From Melastoma dodecandrum (taxonomy: Eukaryota; Streptophyta; Magnoliopsida; Myrtales; Melastomataceae): a DNA stretch of 64,000 nucleotides. The notes beneath the pieces are model-generated. The model was not told the origin of the DNA. It was given only the letters and a program-made list of their open reading frames with translations, and did no database searches. Where the stretch lies: NCBI GenBank assembly GCA_029817715.1, contig JARUPY010000471.1, positions 2,046,001 through 2,110,000 on the forward strand. Reading direction: 5' to 3'. Shown one piece after another: positions 21,501-34,490 of the stretch. The translations under genes and the position numbers were made by a program. The number at the start of each line of letters is the position of its first letter. Positions within the stretch are counted from its first letter, which is position 1.

Positions 21501-24206
21501 AAGAGCAACCGGAACAATATTGTGACATCATTAACAGGGAGATGCAAACGGAGGAACCTTGTACCGTGGAGGAAAACAGTCAGGAACACCCTGCTGCATC
21601 CCTCAAGGGAAAGCATGAAAATGGGGCGGGTGAAATTTATGATAATGTCATACCAAGAGAAAGGAGTGATCAATTAGCCATGAAAAACTATGGTGATTGC
21701 CAAGAGGCAGTTGAGATTGACGAATGTTCTCACTGTCAAGAGGATAAATCAGGTGAAACAGTTTCAGATGTTAGTCACATGGAAGATCTCAAGGTATGGG
21801 CCGAGATCTGTGATATTACAGAAACTGTGGAAGTGCCTGGAATAAAAGCCAGAAGAAGGCACTGGATGGTAGAGGCTCAAGATGTAAGGCGGCTGATAAA
21901 CGCGCTTGCAGCAAATGCTGGTGAACCAAATGTTCTTGAGCAACTGACTGGCACCCCAGGAGGCTATAAACGCTGTGAGGACCAAACTGCTGATGAAATT
22001 ACAGATGATGCCAAAAAGGAAGAAGATGATGATAAGATATTTTTAGAGAATGTCTCTCCCAAGTCAAGAGATAGTGAATGTTCTCCAGCCGAGGTTGCCA
22101 GTGATAGCATAATAGAGGGGGAAATCACAAATGAACCAGTCGAATCGATCGGTAGTGCTTTCGGAGATGAGGAGCTCAACCTGGGGAATGATGTCACTGA
22201 GGCTTATAATTCAAGGGAGAATACTCCACATATAGAAGAAGCCTACATGGATTTTCAGCCAACAGATGATGAAGCGTCGGATAGATATGACAACAATGAT
22301 TCACCTGCGCAAGGACCCTCATGCGAAATGGAAGATGCTCAGGTGAATGAGAGTGGAATTTCTGACTGCAGTGGACCAGAATCAGAAGAGTCTGTCAAAG
22401 AAGCAAACTTAGAGACTGGTGTGGAACTTTCTGATGATGATTTATGTCGGTTTGACGAAATGGTCATGGAAGTGCATCAACTGGATGGTGTCTCCACTGA
22501 AAAACAAGAAACTCACGCTGTAGAAGTTGGCATTGACGACACTGAGGACAAGGAAAAACATCAGGCGACACAGACAGCTGAGGCAACGACAGCAGAGGGA
22601 CCAGACGGCGAAATGCAGGTAAAAAAATCAGGTCGTGAGAATGCCGAAGAAAAGGCAAAGGAAAAAGAACGTGAAAAGGAAAGGCAAGCTGTCGAAAGGG
22701 CAATTAATGAGGCTCGCCAAAGGGCTTATGCAGAGGCCAAACAAAGGTCAGAAAGGGCTGCTGTGGAGAAAGCTAATGCAGAAGCTCGGCAAAGAGGAAT
22801 AGCACAAGCCCGTGAAAAAGTAGGCAATTCTTATTCTGCGGAGCCGAGCAATAAAGCAGATGACCACAGATCAGTTAAGGCTAAAATTAAGGCTGAACGT
22901 GCTGCCGTAGAAAGGGCTACTGCTGAAGCACGTGAACGGGCCTTAGAAAAAGCATTAGCGGAGAAGCGGACTGCCGGCGACAGAGATAGCAAACAGGGCA
23001 AGAAATCACATGTGAGTTTTTCTTATTGATATTGTGGGAATTCATGTATTGTAGATGCATTTATCTTGGAAATCACTGACTTATGGTGGTGCTGTAGGAT
23101 CAACAGCACAGGAGTACTGGCTCGTCTGGCAATTCAAGACATCCGAGCACTTCGGACCCCTGTGGTATGATGTTAATTGTGCAGATAAAGGCCTCAAAAT
23201 ATGACATTTGAATATTGCCCTGAACAGAAGACTAAGGGAAAATTCAACACTTAGCGATCCTCGGTGACACCGAGATAAGCATTCATGTTACCCACTAGCA
23301 TTGCTAGATCCTAGATCCATGAGCTCGGCCTATTAGAAAGCAATTAGGTTAACTCTTACCTTATACCCGTTTCCTAATTCTGACTATTTTGTTTCTTATC
23401 CTAAAGCAGGGAGATCCGAGGGAAATGATGGCGAATCAGCTGAGAGAAGAAAGGCTCGGTTGGAGAGGCATCAAAGAACGGCAGAACGGGCGGTAGGACT
23501 CTTATCTCCTTTTGAGTTTGTGGATTATGATTTCACAAAATGCTATCAAATTTTAATGACGGGGCTCTTTCTTTTCCAGGCGAAAACTCTTGCAGAGAAG
23601 AACAAGCGCGATCTTCTTGCTCAGCGAGAGCAAGCAGAGCGAAATGTAACTTCTTATCATGGCTGCTTTAACAATCGAGACCTTGCACAAAGTGACCAAC
23701 TAAGATCGTTCTGATTATTGTTTCTACTGGCAGCGGCTCGCAGAAACACTAGACCCTGAAATCAAGAGGTGGTCTAGTGGGAAGCAGGGCAATTTGCGGG
23801 CTCTCTTATCGACGCTGCAATATGTAAGAACCGTGTTCATTTACCAGCCCAATGTCCAGTTTTCTACATATAAATGTTTTGGTAGGTCCAGCCTGAATTG
23901 CACGGATAAACACAGATACTGGGGCCCGATAGCAGATGGCAGCCGGTTACCCTGACTGAGATCGTGACGAACGCCGCAGTGAGGAAAGCTTACAAGAAAG
24001 CCACGCTCTACGTCCATCCGGACAAACTCCAACAAAGAGGAGCCAGCCTGCAGCAGAAGTACATCTGTGAGAAAGTCTTCGATCTCCTAAAGGTGCGCGC
24101 CATGTCTTACCCCTCCTACAACACAATTTACCAGTACCTGCAGACACATCAACTGCAGTTACAATTTCAGGATGCGTGGAATAAGTTCAGCTCAGAGGAA
24201 CGGTGA
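18596..24206 (+). CDS. AUL1: Auxilin-like J-domain protein (clathrin uncoating)
   Basis: Eight exons: 18596-18945, 19924-23011, 23098-23164, 23410-23492, 23580-23645, 23734-23823, 23916-24092 and 24171-24206. All borders are GT-AG and in phase, giving 1,318 residues. The N-terminus has [26 protein letters not shown] and [10 protein letters not shown], the pattern of plant auxilin-like proteins. The large second exon encodes an acidic disordered region. It ends in Ala/Arg/Glu coiled coil ([20 protein letters not shown]). Later exons give [22 protein letters not shown] and [20 protein letters not shown], and then the J domain (about 1246-1318) with [12 protein letters not shown] (HPD motif) and [10 protein letters not shown] at the end. 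Auxilin J domains recruit Hsc70 to strip clathrin coats. The separate open frame at 19763 includes intron sequence. Confidence 0.93.
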
Positions 24207-26093
24207 GGAAGCGGCTCCCAAGGCGCACATACGCATCAAGGTACTCCTCGCTGGACGGCCTCCCACCCCGCCGCGCACCCAATCACTGATCACGGTAGAT
24301 CATGGTAATACATTCATATATATGATTGAAAATGACATGTCGTGTGGCCAATAATGCACAGCATGCTATGAAAGATCAGTGCTGAAAAATATGTTTCCAC
24401 GCGTGAGGGGGATGATTCGAAATGAAATACTACTACTACTACTATTCAACTCTGAACAGTGGTGCTACCAGTGGATTTTTCATCTCTATGGGGATATATA
24501 ATTGAGTGTTGCTGGGGGCGAAGCAACCAACCATTGAATGATTGTCTAGCCAAAGCTAATGTGTTTGGGGAGGAGCGAAACCTCCCCTACTGGTGTGGTG
24601 GAATGTACAAAGTAGGGTAGTAGATAGAAACTTTTCTTTCTTTCATAACTTTCCGACATTCTGGATTTCTTGACTTTGTCCTGGTGTTATTCTCACTGGA
24701 CCAAAGTTGCCGCAATAAACCCATTGACCCCTTGTAACTTTATTACTTAATCCTCTGTCAACAAGTGAGGGGACAAATCACGTGCCCGATTGCGTCACAA
24801 TTCCACTGCTACAACTAAATAATAATAAATTTTGTTAATTAATGTACTTTAAATTTAATATATTTAATATTTATCAAGAATTAAAAGTAAATCTAGTCAA
24901 TCTAAATTGGGGGGAGGACAAAAGGACTGTCTTTTTCTCATGGGTTTCATGGGGGGGGGGGGGTGCGGGGACCTCCCTTTCTTGTTCTTTCCCGATGGTC
25001 ATGAGCTTCCCATGGCATCCCCAAGATTGGAAGAATTTATGTCCCTCACATTTGTTTTTCTACACCACATCTTCTCCTTCTTGTTCTCCTCCTCCTTTGT
25101 TCTTTCTTTCTGGTGTTGATTGTCCTAACGAAATCCTATGCTTCCCCTGCGTAGGAATAATGACTAGTGTGATACTGATACTAATATCACATGTTGTATG
25201 CCCGGAATATGCTCTAAATTTCCAACTCCCCATTCCTCCGCCTCCTCCTCGGTGTGCGTTTTGATTCCGCAATGAACGATCCGGCTTCGCCGATGTCGAC
25301 CCGCCTACACATATACAAGATAGAGCGGCCAGCCCCAGGGACCTTCCCCTGTCGTGCCTATTGGCTCGGCGCGGAACCATACCGCGGGCGGGCTCGTGTG
25401 TTTGCCCGAGTCAAAAGAAGGGTTGAGTAGCTGAGGGTTGCGAAAAAAAGGAAAGCTGTATTTGATCATTCATATTTATCACGGTTGTATTGTTTCTGTC
25501 CCTCTGTCTGCCTGCCTGCCTGCCTCCACCTGCCTGGGATTCGGTCCAAACCAAACCACTGCTACTACTTCTGTTCTACATTACATAAAAACAAAGTCCT
25601 TGTAATAAAAACAAAATGTCATTGCATTGAATTTTCTTTTTGATTCGTATTTCGTTTGACTAAGTTCAAACCATCATCATCACAACACACTTTCCCTTCT
25701 TCCTCCTCCAATTATGAAATGAGACGATCACATGACTAATCAGAGTTGGTCGGTCTCACAAAATCCTCTCTTGTCTGAATTTCCGCTGATCTTAATTATA
25801 TGAAAGAAAAAAAGATAAATAATTCCCTCCCTAATCCCAAACTTCCTCTGCTTTCCCTACAAAAATTTGGCACTATTTTCGTATACCCGAAATGAATCGA
25901 TTGCATTTTTATTTGTTTCTTTGTTTTTCAATCGTCCATGGCCTGAATGCAGTCTAATTGAAGAAGTATCTGATCGCCCTTTTTGGATCAAACCATCATT
26001 CTCATCATAATTACAGTAAGGAGAGCAAAGTTGATCCAACTTGTCCGAAATCATTGCAAATACTACTAATAAGATAAGACAACCTCGTTGTTC
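24207..26093. other. Intergenic
   Basis: 3' region of AUL1 with a TAC microsatellite (about 24428-24446). A G run lies at about 24951-24963, and a CTGC-type repeat (CTGCCTGCCTGCCTG) is near 25508. No supported gene. Confidence 0.5.
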
Positions 26094-26101
26094 TATAAAT
26101 A
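26094..26101 (+). promoter_or_regulatory. TATA box of DUF4408/DUF761-like gene
   Basis: TATAAATA, about 160 bases before the ATG at 26255. The ATG at 26106 is too close to the TATA box to be transcribed. Confidence 0.55.
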
Positions 26102-26254
26102 AAAGATGATGGGCAGAGTCGCCGTTTCCCTTTACATGAAAATCATATCCTCCACCACCACCACCCAACATCAACCTTTCTGCCAAAGACTTAATCTTTC
26201 TTCCTCCCCAGTTCGTTCCCGGGTCACGGTTTTCTCCGTAGAGTTGCCACCGAA

Positions 26255-27151
26255 ATGGATTCCGGGGAATTCGACTTCGTCAAGTATGAGAAGTCCAAGG
26301 CCTTACGCAGATACATCGTGTCGCGGAAGCTCGGGACCCTGATCCGCGTCGCCGAGTCCCTCTGCGTTCTGTTTCTATTCGGATACTACTTGTCCGACGT
26401 GTCTCTTGTGATCGACGTCGGTCATGGGTTCCTCCTTAGGCAGCTGAAGGCCCTGATAACTCCCCTTTCCGCCTTTCTGTTGGGCAACGCCATCGTCCTG
26501 GTCGTGTTTGTTCTTTCCGGTGGGAGAAAAGTCTGTGGCGAGATGGATGACCAAGATGATGAAGGCATTGCAGTTTTCCGTCACGTATGCAAGGAGCTTG
26601 AGTCTCTCGAGAAGAGCAGTCCCGGGGAGAGCTGCCCTCTAAGGACGGGGACGAAGGATTCACCGGAGGTGACAGGGTCGGAGGAAATGATAATTTTCTC
26701 TTTGCTGACTGAGGAAGTCGAGGAAGTAACCGTTGTTCCCGGGGATGTCGACGAGATACCCACGGCCGTCAAAGAGATGGCCGCGGAGAGAGACACCCAG
26801 CCTCGGGAGGATGAGACTGGTTCGCCAACTGGCTGCGACGGCAAAATCGAAACGGACAGTCCCATTATTCCCGTGGAGGGATCGTCATCCAACAACAGGG
26901 GCGTGCTAGGGAGGAGCAACTCTGAGGTGACATCGTCGGGCAAACGAGCAACCAAAACAGCGCTGGGTAGGTGGGCATCAGAAAACGGCCGAGTACCCGC
27001 CACAGGAGGCGACCAAGGGCACAGCCCGATCCCCTGCCAGCAGTCATCAGTCGATGATCTGAGCGACGTGGAGTTCAACCTGAAGGTTGAGAGGTACATA
27101 GCCGGAAAGAAGTTGCTGCTGTGGGAGGAGATGGTGGCCGAGCAAATCTGA
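26255..27151 (+). CDS. Two-TM plant membrane protein, DUF4408/DUF761-like
   Basis: Single-exon protein of 298 residues. The basic N-terminus (FDFVKYEKSKALRRYIVSRK) is followed by two hydrophobic segments, about residues 31-55 (LCVLFLFGYYLSDVSLVIDV) and 68-90 (PLSAFLLGNAIVLVVFVLSG). A long Glu/Ser/Pro-rich soluble part follows. The last 30 residues (DDLSDVEFNLKVERYIAGKK) resemble the short DUF761 tail, which usually reads 'ELN.RAD.FI'. Proteins with this layout are common in plants and uncharacterised, and family assignment is by pattern recall only. The length is typical. The soluble part is probably cytosolic. Confidence 0.8.
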   Translation: MDSGEFDFVKYEKSKALRRYIVSRKLGTLIRVAESLCVLFLFGYYLSDVSLVIDVGHGFLLRQLKALITPLSAFLLGNAIVLVVFVLSGGRKVCGEMDDQDDEGIAVFRHVCKELESLEKSSPGESCPLRTGTKDSPEVTGSEEMIIFSLLTEEVEEVTVVPGDVDEIPTAVKEMAAERDTQPREDETGSPTGCDGKIETDSPIIPVEGSSSNNRGVLGRSNSEVTSSGKRATKTALGRWASENGRVPATGGDQGHSPIPCQQSSVDDLSDVEFNLKVERYIAGKKLLLWEEMVAEQI

Positions 27152-28707
27152 GGCGGGTCGGCGAGCGAGGGATCGAGTCGGGTTGTGATTAGTGATAGAT
27201 TTGTGAATAACAACACCAGGGATTAAGCAAGGGGGGGAATTAATCAGATTGGGGGTTTGTAGTAGTTTCAAATGGTCAAATAAACCCACTTACTAATACT
27301 ACTAGTAGTAGTAGTAGTAGTATTTGGTTATTAGTTATGTAAGAGTGATGTTGATTTTTATGAAAGGATGACCAACTTATTTAATTAATAAATTAGTAGG
27401 TACATATATTATTTGGTCCTGGTGTGATGCAGCAAGCACATCAGAGTATATGGTTGGTTGGGGGCTGTCAGCTTGTTTTTACTCTGGTCAACAAGTCGGC
27501 AGATTGCTGCCACACTTTTTTTTAGTCATTGGTAAGAAAATTAATTTTCTTTCTTTTTTTATTTTTTTGCTTAGATATATATTGAAAAGAAGAAGAAGAA
27601 AAAAAAAAAGAGATGACCCGATGCCAATTGCCTCAAAGGTTATATGTACTGGCACGGTAAAAAGGGTCAATAATGGAGGCCAAATATTTTGCAGGTTTAA
27701 CTATGTAATTCTTTTTATAGGTAAATAAGTAATGTTAGTCTAAAAATTATTTTTTAAATAAACTTTAAAATTCGATAAATAGACGTTCGGTATTCAAAAT
27801 ATTGAGTTCGATTCGAGAAACACCGTGTTTCTTAAGAAATGTCACTAGTACTATAAGTTCGTATGTTCGTATTCCCTGTTTTTGCGATTAGATATTGGTA
27901 AATAAATTCGAAACATATAAAATACGGTTTTTCCTGCCGTAAAATAAGTTAGAATTAAAAAAATCGACAAATACAACCATCAATAAGAATTTCATCTTTG
28001 GAAAAAAAAAACCGAGCGGTGAAACACCACGAGGAGAAAGCAAAAGCGTACCTGTTAAAAAAAACTAATTTTTATAATTGGTACATGCTTTTTCAACCCT
28101 AGTTGAACGACATTCCAGCCACAAACCAATGTGGGAATTCCTAAATTATTTGGTTTTTGGTGGAAAGGAATCATCATCATCATCATCATCATCAGTCTGC
28201 ACGTTTACACATTCCAAATGACAAGGCAAATGAAACCTTTGAATAATTGCAAGCATCATTAATTTGGGACTTGCTCCTGAGTGATTTGTACCTTCTGTCT
28301 ACTTCAGGACAGGCAGGAGCAATTGAATCTTGTTCCATTTGACCAAAACATCAGCGACAAGACTAACAAGAAGCATTCATCTGGGTCTGGAGAAGGGTAG
28401 GTGAGATCATCTTCTTCCATTATCGAATCGAGTAGGGAAGAATACCAAACACAACTCATAAAGACGATCCAGACAACACTTGCCACGGTTCTATATAATA
28501 TAATTAACAACATTCACATATGCGTGTACATACAAGGGAGAAGGGGGGGTAAAAGACCAAAAGTGTCCTGCCGTGTCGTACCCGGTGAAAGTTTATTTAC
28601 AGCCCAACGCGGTTGCTGGATCACCTGATGTAAACCGATGAGCAGGTTGCAGTAAACACAATAAGGAGTGGAGAATCATGGGTGACGCGTCCGTTACCTT
28701 GTAAAGG
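27152..28707. other. AT-rich intergenic
   Basis: A TAG microsatellite (about 27303-27322) and an ATC microsatellite (about 28169-28193) flank a strongly AT-rich region (27700-28100) that looks like old transposable-element debris without recognisable ends. Confidence 0.5.
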
Positions 28708-30582
28708 TCATGTGAAGTTTCTCTTCGCTCGGAGTTGGCTCAGTTTGTCCCTCCATTGAGCTGAAGAAAAGAGACGCTCTGAATCAGTTACATTATCATT
28801 CACACCACGGGAGTTCTAAAAAGTATATCATAATTCTAATGGTGCCAGGGGAGGCATGGAACCTACCGGCATCTCTGTAACGTTCCTCGACAGCAGCTAT
28901 AAGCATGTTGCGCACAAGGTTGAATTCCTTGGTCTCAATGCATGGCTGACCATTTGGCCTGCAATCATTCACACACGTCAATTAATCCCTCCTTCGATTT
29001 GGAAAGATGGGCAACTCAACGGAAAAAAGAAGAATAGCAATGGCAAAAGGAGTTGAAGCCAAATTCCCAAAAAGCAACCGTTTAAACGATCACCACCGAT
29101 AGCATGAACAAGTACCTATCAAGTTCAGTGAATAACAAGCCATCCGATCCTGGAGTCTGAGCTGCATTCTTGCCACTCTCAAGAACTCTCATCCCATCAT
29201 TGTAGGCCAGGTGCTTGTTTACTTGAATTGGCACCTGCGTGCCGCATCATTCAGATTCAAGTGTATGCCAGAATCAAAGTTCGGTTAAAAAGGAGCCGAC
29301 TATAGAGGATATGCACAAATACCTTGCATCTAACAGCAATGTTGATGGCATCCGAAGGTCGAAGATCAAAGCTGACAAATTCCGTCTTGTTTCCCACCTA
29401 TCACCAGCAAATAAGAAACAGCTAAAGCCCTCTATGATCGACTCCTCATGCAAAATGCTGAATGCCATACCTTTGTAAGATACAATTGGGCAAAATATGC
29501 CTCATGAACTCTCTTAGTGACTCTAACAAGTTTGACCTGTGGGAGAATAAATATGCAACAGTCACTGCTTGTGCACCGAGCAATCATCTGGGTAACTGAT
29601 CACACGTATTGAAAATGGAAGTTACTTCGTATCCCATCTTGTCAATCATCTCTTTAACAACTTGGTACAAAGTTGGCCTAGCCTGCAGACGATATGAAGA
29701 AAACGAATTATATACTTCAAAAGTAAAAGTTACAAGACTCGATGAAGAAAGGGCCCTTATCGTACTATCTGAACATTGCGTACAGCGGCCATGAGCAGAA
29801 CACTTGGCATCTCCACTGCATTCAGACAAATTATCGACTTCAACGAAGATTATGCCAAGGCACAGAAGTGGAAGTCGCAACGAACTAACAGAACTAGATC
29901 AGCCAACACATAATCAAGGAAAGTTGGATATACATACACACGATGATTGGGAGTAAAAGACCAGTTCCATCTTCCATCTTTAAAACAATAGCAGGATGTG
30001 GAGCATAATCCGGAAGATATCCCCCCTGAGGATTGTTGTGAGCACATCTCAAGTGCCTACCGTCCCTCATTTTGATCATGAAACCATCTGCTCCACTTTT
30101 GACCTCAACTGCAAGCAGTCAGATGGTTTTGAATCATTAATATTTTCAATGTCTTCCATAAGAAGACCAAAGTGCAGCGTTAGAAAGTCAAAGGGTAATC
30201 AAAGCATAAAGGGTAAAATGTTAAATGTCACAAACAATTTTTGAGGAACAAAAATGAAGAATATAACTGCTAACACAGTACCAGCCTCGACAATACTTGA
30301 ATCGATGTAATCTTCATCATTTTCATTGAAGTTCTCAGCCATGCTCCCGTTACCGTCAGCAGATGAACTGAAGCTACAATGAGCTGTTAGGGATCTTCGA
30401 GAGAATGTCTGACGAGAAACGAGGCTTATCCTGGTCTTAACTTTTGTAGCTCCCTTGAAACCCCAGAATTCACTTCGCAGCATCCTTGGCTTAGTCGACT
30501 GACCAGCCAAAGGAGCTGGATACAAGCCAGCCTGCTCCGCACGAACAGTTGGACAGATCACTGGTCCTCGGAGGGAAGCCAT
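28708..30582 (-). CDS. BBD1: Bifunctional nuclease in basal defence response (BBD)
   Basis: Nine exons on the minus strand: 30582-30282, 30108-29938, 29815-29766, 29682-29626, 29536-29471, 29397-29323, 29234-29116, 28958-28867 and 28760-28708. All are in phase with GT-AG borders and give 327 residues, the usual length. Residues 100-255 are the DUF151 nuclease domain (GADGFMIKMRDGRHLRC, DYAPHPAIVLKMEDG, VSFDLRPSDAINIAVRCKVP). A C-terminal UVR-like segment follows (KEFNLVRNMLIAAVEERYRD then WRDKLSQLRAKRN). BBD1 of Arabidopsis is described as having RNase and DNase activity and a role in defence and ABA responses. Arabidopsis has two copies (At1g75380, At1g19660), so which one this equals is open. 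An intron upstream of the ATG in the leader is possible. Confidence 0.95.
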
Positions 30583-33500
30583 ACTGCCACTCTTTGATTT
30601 CCAAACTGAACACACATCAGGAAGCCAAAATCAACCATCGGCGAGAAAATTCATCAGATGAGGCTATTAAAGAAAAGGCACAGCTAGAGCAACCGGGAAA
30701 TTGCTAAATCAACATTAAATCGGAAGATATCCAGCAACTGAAGCATTTCATTTCAAGAAGCTTGATCTCAACAGAAAACCCATAACACGATCATTCACCA
30801 ATACGCCCTCTGTCCGGTTAGGACCAAATCAACGGACACACCACAATCTACCACAGCAAAATACCACACAAACCCACAAAACACCATCATCTCCAAAACC
30901 AACATCACAAAACTAAAGCCACTGGACCAACCAAACACACTTTGCCTCAACCACCCACAGCAGAACTTACCCAAATCACCCCGGATCGTCGTTCCCCTGC
31001 TTTCCCTCTCAAAAAAACCGGGCAAATCCCAAGTCGTAAAGTCGCGGGCTTTTTGCGCGTAAGCTAAGAAAATTCCCTTCGGTTAGTACTTAAACCGAGG
31101 AAAGATAGAAACTTTATGATTCGATTGGGAATGGGGAATTCGATAACCGACTGGAGGAAGAAAGGAGGAACCGAAACGGATAGATGCTAAAAAGAGGTTT
31201 AAGGAAGGGGGAAGGGAAAAAGGATAAGAGATTCTTCCTCTCCTATGGATCGCTGAAATCGCGTTTTTCTCTTAATGTCGTAGGATTTAATCACAGACAT
31301 GATGGAGTCAAGGCACTGTCCAAAGTATTGATCCCTTCGGTCGGGAAATCACGGAACTGTCCTGACCTTTTCGGGACCGGGTCCGGGGATCGGAGGGGAA
31401 TCGTAAGGGTAGTATCGACATTTCATTGTCATGCCAGGGAAGGGAACCAAACCAGAAGGGAATTCGCCGCCGGCGGGAAAAGGTAAACCCACTTGGGTCC
31501 CCCAGAACGTGCCACGTGTCGGTGGTGTCCTGTCATTAACTGGAATGGATAAGAGGCCTCCCCACCTTCCCCTTCCATTCCCCAAATGAAAAATATCCCC
31601 CCGAGTCTCGATAGATAGATATTCTTTCTTGGCATTCCCCCCCGGACTCCCCTCTCGTTATTACCAAAAGATTCTCCACGAGCTTAGTACATAACTAATG
31701 GGCCGATTTCGTGGGCTTTTGCTGTCATGTTGTGCCCTGGCGTGGGATTGGAAAACGTTCGTGGAGCTGGAGATACGTTAAAATATATATATATATTCGG
31801 TTTAGGGTGTCTGGGCAAGGCGAAAAGCCTGCATCTTCTTACACACATCCACAATTTAAAGATCACCTGCAATAAGAAAGAGAGATTGAATCGGATCCCA
31901 AGATCAGATCTGTAATCTCTCTTTAATCCCCCACGTTTTGGTATTCTGGTTGTTTTCTTGAGCTGTTTGTTCATATCTGGTTTAAGTTGGGGAATTGTGG
32001 GGACATGTGGTGATATTGGTTGATTATCTACGGCCAATGTCCTAATTGTATAGATTATGTTCTGCTGATCATCTGAGACTTCTTCGCCGCTCAGACAATG
32101 CGGGATTTGAATCGAAAGCATCGAAACCATCCGCTTCTGACATCATCTGCAGGCAACTCTAAACCCAAAAACACTCTCGATTTCCTTAAATTGCCTGCTT
32201 CAACAAGCATCGCAACAAAACCCAGCACGCTTCTGTTCATGATGACACATCCCTTGATTCATGACCTGGAGGGGAGGCTTCCCAGGTGTGAGATGGGGAA
32301 TCAGTTTGATAAAAGTGTAATACACCAACACTGACGAGCCAAACCTTTTCTTTTCCCTTTGCATTCTTCTTCTAACACACCATCTCGTCGTACTGAACAA
32401 AAACAATGTATTAAAAAACTACATCAGTTCGGCTGAGCACTACCGCGGTTGTTGTTCTGTATGCTTTTACTAAAGGGGAGGATTGTAATGGGGAGCAGCC
32501 TTTTCTTTTTTGGGGAATCTCAAAAATATTTCCATCTTTTTTCCTTTCTTTCTTTCTTTCACAGCCCGCATTTACCAATGGCGATTAAGGTTAGGCCTCT
32601 CCCTACTTCAATCTTTTTCTTCTTCTCATTATTATCATATACTTTATGTCCTGTTGAAAAGTGGGTGCACATATCATATCTCCACTATAACTCACTCCCC
32701 ATATTGCAATAATCGGCCCAATTATTTATTTCAAGATTCCAACACCCACCAAAAGCAAAGGAGAAAAAGATAAATCACATGACATCTTATCCGAAGATAA
32801 AATGAGATTGGACAAATGGTGGGGGGAAAATTTCAAAAAAGGGGTGCTAGCTAAGCTTAAGAGGATTATAGTCGACTTTTTTTGCTTTGCTTTCTTTATT
32901 TAAAGCTTCGGACGTGAATAAAAAAGCAGACACATGCATGTAAGTGGCCTAACCCTAACCCTAGAAAGGATGCCTTTCACCTTGTAGTTGTACGAACCCC
33001 CCCCCCCCCCCCCCCTTCCACTTTCGAACTGCTCATAAGCATGATACGATCGATTCGGTGCCTAGAATCGATTACTATCGTGATGACTATGACGACCACG
33101 AGGTCACCGAAAGGAGGAGTAATGGGTTTTTGGAATGTTTTGGCTGCGCTGAATTGTGCCACGTGAGATCTAATGATTAAGCTGTAAGGTGAATGGTTGG
33201 TTTATATTATATGATTTAACAGTAATAGTTCAGTGGTAACGTCATGCGATGAATCGGGAAGTTTGTGATCATGGCGTCGGGGTGGTGAAAATGGCAGATT
33301 CGAGAAAGGAAACGGGTGTTGGGGGTTAGGAAAGGAGAGCAAAAGAGAGATCGATATCTTCCTAAGGGAAAAAAGAAAAAAGCACAGCCATGTTGTATCC
33401 AAATCTTGTGTGTGTGATGGTAAGGGGAAACAGTGCGGTCCATTTAAGATGAAAGACTCGCAATATTTATCTTCTCTAGTAAGGAATCGAGACCCAAACA

Positions 33501-34077
33501 GATATAGAGATAAAAGACCACGTGCGAAAGTCGAGGTTGAAATGAAACCTTTTCTCTTGAGCCATCCATTTGCTGTAAATTAAAAAGAAAGAAAGAAAGA
33601 CGCCATGTGTACGTATGGCCAAAATCGTGTCATCTGAATCACAACTATTTACTCCCCAGCCATGCATAAAATATTCGACGCCTCGAGGATCGGGATCACA
33701 TAAAAGACACGACCGCTTCTGTTATGTATATATATTTTTGTATAGACTCAATTTATGTACAAACCATGAGTTGATTTTGATATCATGGGTTTGGATTTAA
33801 TTAGTGATACAATTTTTCTTGTCACAGTGAGGACGAGGATTCCATTAATTTGATCCACGCCAGTCTTTGCGATTAATAATTTAACCAAATTAAGCACGAA
33901 ACGAATGCGAGTCCAGATAGTTCTATTTGCTTTTGACAGTAATATTAGTGAATAGAAATGGAATATTCTTCATTCTTTTGCAATTCACTGTATTGTCTTG
34001 AATGGACCATCCAGCTGTATACAAGGTTTAGACAAGTATTGACAAATAATTTACATTGAATAGTGACGAGTTTCTGC
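30583..34077. other. Intergenic between BBD and bZIP44
   Basis: About 3.5 kb without a supported gene. It contains a telomere-like CCTAACCCTAACCCTA (about 32949-32964), a C run (about 32997-33015) and a short AT microsatellite (about 31782-31795). The part next to 34077 is the bZIP promoter. Confidence 0.5.
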
Positions 34078-34084
34078 TATAAAA
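34078..34084 (+). promoter_or_regulatory. TATA box of bZIP44-like gene
   Basis: TATAAAA about 410 bases before the main ATG, followed by a CT-rich leader (34105-34145). This gives a long leader that contains both uORFs. Confidence 0.65.
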
Positions 34085-34192
34085 TGGACAACACTCCCCC
34101 CTTCCCAAAACCCCTCTTCCTCTTCCTCCTCCTCCTCCTCCTTTGGATCAATACTTTTCCTAGTTGTTGTTGTTGTTTTAAGGTTGTCTTAA

Positions 34193-34207
34193 ATGGTCGT
34201 CCAGTGA
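34193..34207 (+). CDS. uORF1 in bZIP44 leader (4 aa)
   Basis: ATG GTC GTC CAG TGA. It ends 28 bases before the conserved uORF. S1-group bZIP leaders in Arabidopsis also carry a short first uORF. Confidence 0.5.
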   Translation: MVVQ

Positions 34208-34235
34208 GGAAATAACCAACCTCCCCGGGCTATTG

Positions 34236-34361
34236 ATGTCTCCGGTCGTGAGCGAGATCCTTCGCTCCGGTTATATGATAAGTTCATCCATCCGTCTCCG
34301 AACTCACCTTGTTCAGTCCTTCTCCGTCGTCTTCCTGTACTGGTTCTACGTTTTTTCATGA
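34236..34361 (+). CDS. Sucrose-control peptide uORF (conserved peptide uORF of S1 bZIP)
   Basis: A 41-codon reading frame in the leader, ending 129 bases before the main ATG. Its C-terminal half has RTHLVQSFSVVFLYWFYVFS followed directly by TGA. This is the sucrose-control peptide signature of bZIP11/44/2/53 leaders. Two in-frame ATGs (codons 1 and 14) are present, as in Arabidopsis uORF2a/2b. Known role: high sucrose makes the nascent peptide stall the ribosome near its stop codon, so the downstream bZIP is not translated. The peptide acts in cis inside the ribosome exit tunnel. Conservation of exactly this segment, with no similarity outside it, is strong evidence that the regulation exists here. 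Confidence 0.95.
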   Translation: MSPVVSEILRSGYMISSSIRLRTHLVQSFSVVFLYWFYVFS

Positions 34362-34490
34362 ACAGCCCCCCCCCTATTTTCCTGCCGTGACCTCCCAAAA
34401 AGCCTACTGCTGAGCACGGGTGACCCCGATAGCATCATCGTGTTCTTTTCTAAGAGTCATTCCTTGTTTCCGTTGTTTCCTGGGGTTCTG

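Noticed and set aside
32949..32964. CCTAACCCTAACCCTA as an interstitial telomere
   Set aside because: Only about two and a half repeats of CCCTAA, not the plant CCCTAAA unit; too short to mean anything.
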